Assembly (NCBI GenBank): GCA_959347315.1
Contig: OY365814.1
Span: 2,407,661 to 2,471,660 of the forward strand
Length of the DNA stretch: 64,000 nt
Reading direction: 5' to 3'
Origin: Bimastos eiseni
Taxonomy: Eukaryota > Annelida > Clitellata > Crassiclitellata > Lumbricidae
The position numbers and the translations under genes are program-made. The notes under the pieces were generated by a model that made no database searches, was not told where the DNA came from, and saw nothing but the letters and a program-made list of their open reading frames with translations. Shown here one piece after another: positions 47,094-56,799 of the stretch (its first letter is position 1; each line of letters begins with the position of its first letter).

Positions 47094-48690
47094 TATAGGT
47101 CGGTGCACTATTAGAATGTCGGAAGGAAAATGTTGCGAATAAAAGTGTCGCAATCAAAATATCTCAATTAAAAATATCGCACGTTAATAATGTCGCACGA
47201 TAATAATATCGCAAGTCAAGATGTCGCAATTAAAAATGTCGCACGTAAATAATGTTGCACGATAATAATATTGTCAGTCAAAATGTCGCATTGTATCAGC
47301 CATTTTAATTAATAGTAATTATATTAGGAATTATTTATAATGCAAACTATGTCTGCTTTGTGCGTATAACGAACTTTGGTAAACTGTAGTTTATTTTTGG
47401 CATTTTCTTGCAACTATCATGCTCTCCGAATTTGGAACAGAAGCTGGACTGATGAACGGAATCCTTGCTTATGCCGAAGCTTTAATAATGAATAGAATCT
47501 TGTTTAATTAGACGCTGCATTGATGAAATCATAATGATTAGGCGTAATCAGAAGTTGGAGTGAAGAAAATAATTTTCTATAATAAGAAGCTGCGTTGATG
47601 AAAAGAATCATAGTTAAATAGGAGCGGTATCGATGAAAAATTCTGCTGAAGTGGAAACGGAATCTATGAAAATAATCGGGCTTAAGTTGAAACTGGATTG
47701 ATTCCTACTTCCACATAAAGGACATATTTTATTTAATCAATCCAGCTCTAGTTGGACTTATTTATTTCAGTGATCCGGTTCTAGTCAAGCAGAAATCTTC
47801 TCATTATTCCCGAATCCACTTGACCGACATACTTTCATCAATCCAGCCTAGACATTAATTATTTCAACAATCCATCTTTTACCTATACAAGAATATATTC
47901 CTCATCCCCGCTTCTACTTTGACGGCATTCGTTTCATCAATCTGGCCTCTAGTGAGACTGCTATTCGTTTAAAGATCGAGCTTCTAAATAAGCAGAAAGC
48001 ATTTCGTCATTACCGCTTTCACTTAAACGAAATTATTTTATCAATCTAGCTTCAAGTTAGAAATGCATATTTTCATCGACCCAGCCTCTAGTTTAGCAGA
48101 AAACTTTCATTTAAACGGCCTGCTGTCTTCATTATTCCAGCTTATATTTCAGCAATATTTCTGTAATTGATTCAACTTCTGTTTAAAGAAGAACCATTTT
48201 AATCTGTCCAACTTCTAGTGCTGCAATAACACTTTCATCGATCCAACTTCTATTCAAAGAACAACCATTTTAGTCTGTCCAGCTTCTATTCATGCAATAA
48301 TACACTTTCATCGGTCCAATTTCTGTTGAAATAAGAATGTTATTAATCAATCCAGCTCCTATTTAGGCAATACTTTTGTCTTCGATCAAACTGCTAGTTA
48401 AAGAACCATTGTTTTCATCAATCCAGCTTCCAGTTGAAGATAATTCTTGTGTGAATCCAGTTACAACTTAAGCACGATTATTTTCATCGATTCAGCTTCA
48501 ACGTAAGCTTCCAATTAAGCAAAATTTATATATATTCCACTTATGCTGAATTTATACATATGTAACATTTTGATTTACGATATTATTATCGAGCGAAATT
48601 ATTAACGTGCAATATTTTTAATTGCGACATTTTTAGTCGCGAAATTTTCCATGCGACATTTTCATCGGATACCTATAAGCCTACACAAAA
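47094..48690. mobile_element. 1.6-kb fold-back element with gtcgcaattaaaaat outer words
   Basis: The left arm (47094-47290) has tandem 15-16 bp words gtcgcaattaaaaat and tcgcacgataataat. The right arm (48570-48690) is inverted (tattgcgac-like, acatttttagtcgcg). Inside, 47440-47710 carries minisatellite units in forward orientation (aagctgcgttgatgaaaag) and 47720-48530 in inverted orientation (tttcatcaatccagcttc). The whole element can therefore fold back on itself. No coding sequence was seen. Confidence 0.8.
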
Positions 48691-49302
48691 GGTCGAGCGT
48701 GAATGATTCGTCATTCACTTAATCGAGCGCGATCGATTTTAAAACCGACTAGACTATTATTTTTAAATGGAATGCTCCTCTTTATAGGACTAGAAATTAG
48801 TCTATTTACTGTCATCCTCTGTCGTTAATTGTTGTAACTCACGTGTCTCATTAACAGATTCGATTTGGTTAATTTATTAATACACATTCGAGTGTTGTGA
48901 ATACGTTTTGAACTTTTGAGGTTAAACCTATAGAGGTGAAAAGCCCAGAGGTGAATCGTCCGGAGGTGATACGTATGGAGCAGAGAGCTACTGTTACCAC
49001 AAATTCGCTTCAAGCGAATCCTAATAAAAATCATATGTATTATTTTGATGATAATAATTTCTCAAGGTGGTTAAATAGTTAATACACAAGCCGATGAAAG
49101 CTTTGCTTTTATATAGTAAGCTAATTAATTGAAGTAGATTAACCGATTAGAAACACTGGATGAACAACAGTCGCCAATAGGCCCATGTGTTCTAAGTTTA
49201 ATTATTTAATTAAACTTATTAATAAATCAATAGATGATTAAATAATTCAAAATAATTATGTATTAGTAGTCAATTGCACATCAAATGGTCAGAGTCTTGT
49301 AT
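48691..49302. other. Intron DNA; stray element end
   Basis: 48905-48980 is one end of the tttcacctccggacg family (agaggtgaatcgtccgg). The rest is AT-rich with no gene. Confidence 0.5.
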
Positions 49303-49310
49303 ATTAATAA

Positions 49311-50929
49311 CAGGGATGTGGTCTCGAAACCTCGGTCTTGGTCTCGAGACCGGAAAACTGTGATCTTGGTCTAGAATGCATCGGTCTTGGTCTTGGTCTT
49401 GGTCTTGGTCTCGACTGCGTCGGCCCCGTGTTGGGCACGAGACCAAAATCTCAAGACCAAGACCGAGAGGTCCAAGACCAAGACCAAGACCTGGAGGTCC
49501 GAGACCAAAACTAAGACCGGGTGGTCCGAGATCAAGACCAAGACCGAGGGTCCGAGACCAAGACCAAGACCGATATTCGTTTTTTTTTTAATTTTGAAGA
49601 CGCTAAAACGGAATAACATGCTTAAAACATTAATTTTATTGCTGAAGAATACGAATCTTAATAATTGCCCAGAAAACAGTTTTGCCGGCTAGTCTGAATT
49701 TTTGCGGGTTCACCTTTTGGCTACGGCCTGAAAATATCACACTATAAATTACTTACAGTATACGATAGGTTCCAAATGAGACATCTGAACAAGTAGATTA
49801 ACGTTCCGTTTGAATGGTGTAGGCCTACTTGTACTCGGAATCGGAGGTTAACAGTGACTACATGTGGTCGACCACATAACTATAGATTGTTCCAATACCT
49901 TGACATATGTGAAAGCAAATTTTGAAATGGCTGGTTACGTTGCAAATGCATTTTCCCATAGTAACATGTATATATAGATGGTCAGCACGCCATAAATCGA
50001 TAATATAAGCGCGTAGGGCCTAAACATCCGGTGTCTCTAGTAATCGAAAATAACCGAAAAATATAAAAGAAATTGCTCTGATACGGCAAATGGCGAAGAA
50101 CGCTAGCCTAAGACGGAGACCAATCCAATGACCGTTCCTTCATGACCGACGCAGTCGAGACCAAGACCGATGGTCCAAGAACAAGATCAAGACCGATGTA
50201 TTCGAGACCATGACCAAGATCGCAGTTTTCCGGACACGAGACCATGACCGCGGTCTCGATACCACATACCTGCGTCGGTCTTGGTCTTAAAGGAACGGTC
50301 TTGAGATTGGTTAGGTTAGCGTTCTTGGTCATTTGCCGTATCAAAGCAATTTCTTTAGCATTTGTCGGTAATTTTCGATTATTAGAGACACCGGATATTT
50401 AGGCTTTACACGCTTGTTATCGATTCGTGACGTGTTCTCCATCTATATATACATGTTACTCTGGGCAAGGAAATGCATTCGCAACGGAACCAGCCATTTC
50501 AAAATTTGCTTTCACAAATGTCAAGGTTTTGGAACATTCTAATAATTGTGTTGTCGGCCACGTGTAGTCACCTACACGTCCGAATACAAGTATACCTACA
50601 CCATTCAAACGCAGCGTTAATCTACATGTTCAGATGTCTTATTTAGAATCTATCGTATAATGTAAGTAATTTATAGTGTACTATTCTCTGAGTGAAGCCA
50701 AGGGCTGAACCCGCAAAAGTTCAGACTGGCCGGTAAAACTGTTTTCTGGACCATTATTAATATTAGTATTCTTTAGCAATAAAATTAATGTTTTAGCGTG
50801 TTATTCCGTTTTAGCATCTTAATAAATTGATTTGTTTATAAAAAAGAGTACCGGTCTTGGTCTTGGTCTTGGACCTCTCGGTTTGGTCTCGGTCTCGGTC
50901 TCGAGGTTTTGGTCTCGTGCCCAACACTG
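49311..50929. mobile_element. hAT-like element (outer copy) with 8-bp target duplication
   Basis: The outer copy begins CAGGGATGTGGTCTCG and ends with the inverse of CAGTGTTGGGCACGAGACC. Perfect 8-bp duplications ATTAATAA flank it (49303-49310 and 50930-50937). Its ends are packed with ggtcttggtctc repeats. A second copy of the same family (49426-50272) is inserted in it in opposite orientation, so about 600-650 bp of core occurs twice as a long inverted repeat. No transposase is encoded. The right duplication ends 22 bp before the acceptor of the last exon of the host gene. Confidence 0.85.
49426..50272. mobile_element. Nested, inverted second copy of the same hAT-like element
   Basis: This copy starts CCGTGTTGGGCACGAG (the B end) and ends with the inverse of CAGGTATGTGGTATCG (the A end), so it is reversed relative to the outer copy. 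Flanks CGTCGGCC (49418-49425) and CGTCGGTC (50273-50280) form an 8-bp target duplication with one mismatch. The cores correspond (for example gtgaaagcaaattttgaaat at 49908-49927 is inverted near 50500). Confidence 0.8.
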
Positions 50930-50959
50930 ATTAATAATAACTATTTTTTTATATTTTAG

Positions 50960-51975
50960 TTGCCTGTCCGATGTCCGTCAAATTCACTGAAAGACTCGAA
51001 GTAGAAAGTAATGAAGTTGTTCATGGAGTGAGTAAACTGCAAGACAATATCTACCTCCTCTGCAATTCAAAGTCTTCTGCTGTATGTCACGTAATTCGTG
51101 TATTTGAGGATCGAAATCCATTTCACCTTCAGAAAAATATTGATATAAAAGAAATAAAGTATCCCTGGGACATCGCATCCAATGAGAAGGATAATTGTCT
51201 TTACGTCTTCGACCCATGGATGAAATCCATCTGGAAGATAACAAGAGAAACAGATGACCAACACAAAATTGTAAAATGGCTGATTATTGATTTTGAGTCA
51301 TGTTATCTTCCGTCAGTGTCAAATAACGGCCAGTTGTTGTTGTTCACACCGTTCAGCCTGATGATCTACGGATCAGACGCAAAACTGCTTCGGGCGATTA
51401 CGTTACCAACATACATTGAATACGTAATGCATGCTGTGGAAACATCAACTATAAATGTCATCATACTTCACACATTTAGAGAGATGAAGTCATTCAAAGA
51501 GGATGACGAAGATGATGACGAAGATGAGAAGGAGGAGGAGGAGGTGGAAGATGAGTTGGAGGAGTGGATGGAAGAAAAACAGGAGATGGGGACGCGTGGG
51601 TTAAAAATGAGCAAGCCGTATGATGAAAAGAGGAGCGTGTGGTTCAATAGATGGTGCATAAGTGAGTTGACCATAGATGGAGAGGTGGTCCGCCGTTTTA
51701 TTCCTTCAAATGAAACGCAGCAACTAAAGTATCCTACGTGCCTCTCACTCGATTCAACCGATCGTGTGATTGTGGCTGATAATGGGAACCACAGAGTGAT
51801 TCTCCTGGATGCCGAGCTCCAATGGAATCGAGTTCTTTGTCCGACAAAAAAAGAAAACGACATGAAGATCCAACGACCTTGGATAGTGTGCTGCGACGAA
51901 AAACAGAAGCAACTTATCGTCGTTGCAGGATGTGTACCACAAGAAGTTAATATTTACACTTTCAGTCAAATCTAG
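50960..51975 (+). CDS. Terminal exon K: NHL-type beta-propeller
   Basis: The acceptor tatattttag continues the frame in phase 1 (from exon J, or directly from exon I) and runs 338 codons to a TAG. The protein has repeated blade-like segments: LQDNIYLLCNSKSSAVCHVI, YPWDIASNEKDNCLYVFDPW, YPTCLSLDSTDRVIVADNGN with HRVILLD, and RPWIVCCDEKQKQLIVVAGC. Proline-led starts followed by D....(I/L)(Y/V)V.D..N.R(V/I) are the NHL pattern known from TRIM2/3/71 proteins. A highly acidic insert lies at about 51498-51585 between blades. NHL propellers bind RNA or proteins and are usually C-terminal, as here. A poly(A) signal candidate (aataaa) lies at 52135-52140. The exon is intact and is the best conserved part of the locus. 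Confidence 0.9.
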
Positions 51976-52589
51976 TTATTTTCCTTCACGTTTAGATTCT
52001 GACAACCAAGAATTAGTTATAATCTCGATTTATCCAAACTACTGATTCCATTATAGTATGTGTGTTTTAAATATTTGTTTAAAACATTTAACACTCATAA
52101 TAATGACTATTTAAAATTCTGTTTGTGTTCGAGAAATAAAACGCAGCAACTAAATTATCCTAAGTGTCTCACTCGATTCAACCGATAAATGGCATAATAA
52201 TGACGTAACACCAGTCAGTCGATGGATTAAAATTTGCTAGATTTTAAAGTATTAAGTAGTAACACGACCTCGTTAGATGCGGGTTAATATGCCGTTCGTT
52301 TTCTCTCAATATCTAGACCTAGAATATCTATTTATTTTTTGGCTTTTTGTTCGGAATTTTGCAGGATTGTAAGTTATAACGTTTGAATTGTAAAACTGGA
52401 ATGCGAAATTAATAAATTTATTATCCACAACGGTATATCAGTTAACATCACATCACGAGACATCACAATGCGTGTTGCTTAGCAACGAACGAAGACGCCG
52501 ACTCATTTGTCGTTTAAACGTGAAGTTGTTTACATCCAATATTCAAGATTATTTCTCTTACTCCTGGACACGACGTAAAACTGCAACCG
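51976..52589 (+). other. Probable 3' UTR and downstream DNA
   Basis: Contains a duplicated scrap of exon K at 52135-52186 (see findings), AT-rich sequence and a gttgcttagcaac palindrome at 52474-52486. No other gene was recognised. Confidence 0.5.
52135..52186 (+). repeat. Partial duplicate of NHL exon segment
   Basis: About 52 bp (aaacgcagcaactaaa...tcactcgattcaaccgat) repeats exon K positions 51709-51762 with a few substitutions and a 2-bp deletion. It lies about 160 bp after the stop codon. Confidence 0.9.
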
Positions 52590-55500
52590 GTTATGGGCTA
52601 ACCTGAAAACCAAGAACGGCGGGCAGCAGCGCGGTTCTTATCAGTAGCTGGCGGATGAGGAGCACAATGCACCCAACTGCAGCCACCGAGCTTATGATTT
52701 GGGGCATACCGGTTCCAACCTGGCACAACTGTAAATTAACTGCGAAACCAGCAAAAAATGGGGTACTCAGCTGGTCACACACTCCCCTCCAGAACATGAA
52801 TGGAACAGAATGTAGAAACTATACTGGCTCGGACGTCGCCCAGGATAAAAAGGCCCGCGCCATCCACCGTGAGAGCCAGGATGGGTGCCGACAAGTGTGC
52901 TACTGACTCATCATCATCATCGTCGTCGTCACCATCATCATCGACACCATCGACAAAATCACCAATAGAAAACAAAAGAAAGGAAAAATCAATCCGGTTA
53001 AACGGTAGACACAGGATCAAAGTACGACAATATAATGTGAGAGGGTTGAAGTCGATCGGGAAATTATCGATACATGGAAATGAACTCAAAAGATTAAACA
53101 TCTCCATATGCGGGTTATCACTTCAAGACGCTAGATGGACATACAGTGCTCTTCTCAGGTAAGACAAACAGGGAACACCACGGAGTAGCCATCTGGATGA
53201 ACAAGAATGTTGCTTCTAGTCTAATATCTTACAATCCAGTGAGCTATAGAGTAATGACACCCAAAGTGTCATCTAGACCAAGAAACGTGACAGTGATACA
53301 ATGCTATGCACCAACAGAAGACAAGCAAGATGAAAAAATCAATCAATTCTACGCAGAGTTAACTCAGGTTATTGCAGAGACCCCTAAACGAGACATATTG
53401 TTCATTACAGGAGATTTCAATGCTAGAGTTGGTGAGGGTGCAATGGAAACAGATGTTCTCGGAAAATATGGTCACGGAAAAAGAAACAGCAGAGAACAAA
53501 CTTTGGTGGATTTCTGCACACAACACAAGCTGGTTATCACCAATACGTTTCTCGACTGCACAATAGATATAGATATACTTGGAGAAGCCCAGACAGAAAC
53601 ACCAGAACGCAGATCAACTACATCCTGATTAATAAACATTGGAAACAATCGATCAATAACGCCCGCACAAGCCTCAGTGCAGATTGTGACTCAGGCCACA
53701 ATCTAGTAATACTGACAATGCATTTAAGATTCAAGAAGAAACGAAGCATCAAACGTCTTCTCTTAGACTTGGAAAAACTCAGAAACAGTCAGATAGAACA
53801 GCAATACAAAGTTGAAGTAACAACACTTGAAGGAATTGCCGAACCACACACACCAGATGAACTAAGTATGGCAACAACTTAAAGAGATCACTCTGAGTGC
53901 CACCAAAACAACACTACTGAACTGCGACAAGCGAAAGAATTGGATCTCCAGTGACACCTTTGAATTAATAAGAAAGAAAAGAGAGGCAAAACCAAAGTCT
54001 CCACAAGAGTACAAAATTCTACGAAATGAGGTACAACGTATGGTACGAAGAGACAAGCAGTCGGAATTGGAGACATTATGCAACGAGCTGGAGGAGAACG
54101 AAAGGAAAGGTAACACCAGACCTGTATCCCAAATGGTGAAGAAGCTCACTGGCTCGTTCAAGCCTCGAACCACAGCCATCAATGACAACAACAACAAGAA
54201 ATTTGCTGAACCGGAAAAAGTAAATCAAAGATGGAAAGAAATTTGCGAAGGACTCTAAAGCAATTAAAAAGAGGAAGAAGACACAAAAATCGAAATACAA
54301 GAGAAGGAACCACCGCCACTAAAAGATGAGATAAAACGAGCCATTTGAAAGCAGATATGCGGAGGTCACCAGACCCAGATGGCGTAGCCGCTGAGCTGTT
54401 TAGATTTAGTGGAGAAATGACTCTGACAAAACTACACGAGATATGTGTGGAGGAATGGGAGACCGGGGATTGGCCAGAAGAATGGTCACAATCAATTTTT
54501 ATTCCACTGCAGAAGAAAGGAAATATACTTGACTGTGGTAATCACAGAACAATTGCGCTAGTCTCACATGCCAGTAAGATTTTGTTACGAGTGATACTGG
54601 AACGCATCCAGACCAAGCGGGAAACAGAGATCGCTGAAGATCAGGCTGGCTTTAGGCCAAGTAGGGGCACGCGAGATCAAATTGTGACCTTAAGAATCAT
54701 CGTGGAGAAAGTGAGAGAAAGGAAACATCCACTGTACCTTTGCTTCATTGACTTTACAAAAGCTTTTGACATGATTCAACACGATCAACTATGGATAACC
54801 ATGATGGAGATGGGTTTCCCACCCCACCTCATTCAGCTATTGCGAAATCTCTGCAAACAACAACGAGCTACTGTCAAGACAGACGGAATTATGTCGACAT
54901 GGTTTAGTATCAAGAAAGGAGTCCGGCAAGGATGTAATTTATCACCAAACCTATTTAACATTCTGGCAGAGCAGCTAATGCGAAAAGCACTGCTAGACTA
55001 CAACAAGGGATTCATAATTGGAGGGAAGACTATAAATAACCTTAGATATGCTGATGACATCGTGCTATTGCCACATCACCAAAGGATTTACAGGAGTTGG
55101 TGCACCGTGTTGAGATATCAGCAAAAGAATACAGTTTGCTGATTAACGTAGCAAAGACAAAAGTAATGACAAATAACAATGACGCACTTTTGATCAAGGT
55201 GGACGGATACAAACTGGAACAAGTGGACTCAGTTACATACTTGGGAAACAGAGTAACGAAGGACGGGGACTGTGCGAGTGAGGTAAAATCAAGATTAGCT
55301 AATGTCAGTCATTTTAAAGTTGGTAGGCATCTGGAAGAATAAATCAGGCGGTACTAAAACCAAACTGCGACTCATGAGGGCCTTGGCGTGGCCAGTAGCA
55401 ACGTATGGTTGTGAGGCGTGAACCATAAAGAAAGAAGAAGAGAAACGCATACAAGCATTTGAGAACAAGTGCATGAGGAAACTGCTCAGAATTCCATAGA

Positions 55501-55812
55501 CTGCAATGATGGCCACCGAACAAATGGCGAAAGTTGGCTGCAAATTGTTGGGCCACATAAAATCCAGAAAACTGCGGTACTTTGGGCACATCGTGAGACA
55601 GCCTAAAGACAGCATTGAGAACAGTGTGATGTTGGGTAGAGTATAAGGAAGCCAAAGTCGTGGAAGACCCAGAATCTGCTGGTTTGACAATGTCATGGCG
55701 AGGACTGCTTTAAGAGGCATCGTCCTATTGCCACATCACGAGACAGAAAGCATTGGACATCACTTTCCCATTCATGTAGTCAACCGTCGCGAAGCGACGA
55801 TGACGATGTCGC
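52590..55812 (+). pseudogene. Nearly full-length RTE-like LINE, inactive
   Basis: Domains appear in order on the plus strand. The endonuclease runs from RQYNVRGLKSIGKLSIHGNE through HHGVAIWMN, VIQCYAPTED and ITGDFNARVG to LVDFCTQHKLVITNTF, followed by NQ-DY-like IDYILINKHW traces in another frame. The reverse transcriptase (54345-55142) has DPDGVAAELF, ILDCGNHRTIALVSHASKIL, EDQAGFRPSRGTRDQI, LCFIDFTKAFDMIQHD (A), IKKGVRQGCNLSPNLFN (B) and LRYADDIVLL (C). The C-terminal end is KLRYFGHIVRQPKDSI then RGRPRIWFDN. The family is the RTE/CFDP2-like type, with a usual length of about 3.2 kb, matched here. At least six frame breaks (near 53150, 53600, 53880, 54340, 55110, 55340) and stop codons make it dead. 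The 3' end carries gacgatgacgatg. It lies 0.6 kb downstream of the NHL exon, same strand. Confidence 0.9.
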
Positions 55813-55847
55813 ATGCATGAAGACTATTGCCTATGGAGGAGCAGAAC

Positions 55848-56515
55848 GTTTTGGCGCAGCCGTTTTGTGGCGACCGTTTTGGCGCAGGACGTTTAGGCGC
55901 AGATATCTGATACACTATATATAACGTAACACGAAGCATGATCGATGATAATAATTATGCTAAACTGGGAATTGGAATGATGAAAAGAGTAATGCTTAAT
56001 ATAGAATCTGGATGGATGTTAGAATTCTACTCGTCGTGTAATCCTTTTGGTCACAACCTTTTTATCAGTCTCACTTGCAATTAAATTGCATTATTTTTCT
56101 TCAATCCAGTTTCCATTTAAGCATGCCTATTTTCACCTATCCAGTTTTCATTTAAGCATGATTATTTTCATCAATCCAGCTTACATTTGAGCATGATTCT
56201 GTTCATAAATCCAGGTTCAATTTAAGCACGATTCTTTTTGTCAATCCAGCTCCCAGTTTAGCTGTATCCTTTTCATTGATCCGGCTTCTAGTTAAAAATG
56301 ATTTTTTTCACCGATACATCTTCTACAACCGACGCTCCCGAGGCTTAACCAGATTTGCCATTTGTAATAATCTACGACACTAAAGATTAGATTGCCATAT
56401 AATATATTTATATAATACATAATATACAATATTATTATATCAGAGATCTGCGCCAAAACGTCCTGCGCCAAGACGTCAAGACGTCCTGCGACAAAACGGC
56501 TGCGCCAAAACGTCA
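55848..56515. mobile_element. Fold-back element with acgttttggcgcagc outer words
   Basis: The left arm (55848-55925) has ~15-bp words ACGTTTTGGCGCAGCCG and gttttggcgcaggacg ending at cagatatctgata. The right arm (56440-56515) is the inverse, tatcagagatctgcgcc then gctgcgccaaaacgt. Inside are forward (55940-56020) and inverted (56060-56310) copies of the common minisatellite unit, for example tttcatcaatccagcttac. It has the same family ends as 25630-27215. Confidence 0.8.
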
Positions 56516-56799
56516 CGTACCGTGCCGATGAGCATTGGGCAATGGTGGTATCAATGGAGAGGGCAATTTTAAAGTCAGATTGGTGGGTTTGAGGAGTGAG
56601 TTGGAAGTCAGGTTTTTGTTGAGCCGGATATGAACAATTCGTTAAGTAGACTTGGATAAACGTATGCGGGTGTTTCTGACAGACCAAAATGGTATGCAAT
56701 TGAACCTTCGTGGTGAAACTATAACAATAAGATTTCACATACGTGGTGTATAGAAACATGTTTGTGATTGTATCTAGACGATGATACCCCCGATATGGT
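56516..56799. other. Unassigned segment
   Basis: A 178-codon minus-strand ORF (56292-56828) crosses this segment, the end of the fold-back element and the start of a LINE. It has no recognisable motif, so it is not called as a gene. Confidence 0.4.

Noticed and set aside
49371..49692. Arg/Pro- and Lys/Thr-rich ORFs
   Set aside because: They come from ggtcttggtctc repeats in the arm of a hAT-like element.
52800..52980. Ser-rich N-terminal ORF before the LINE endonuclease considered as a host gene
   Set aside because: It is in frame with the endonuclease start and belongs to the LINE.
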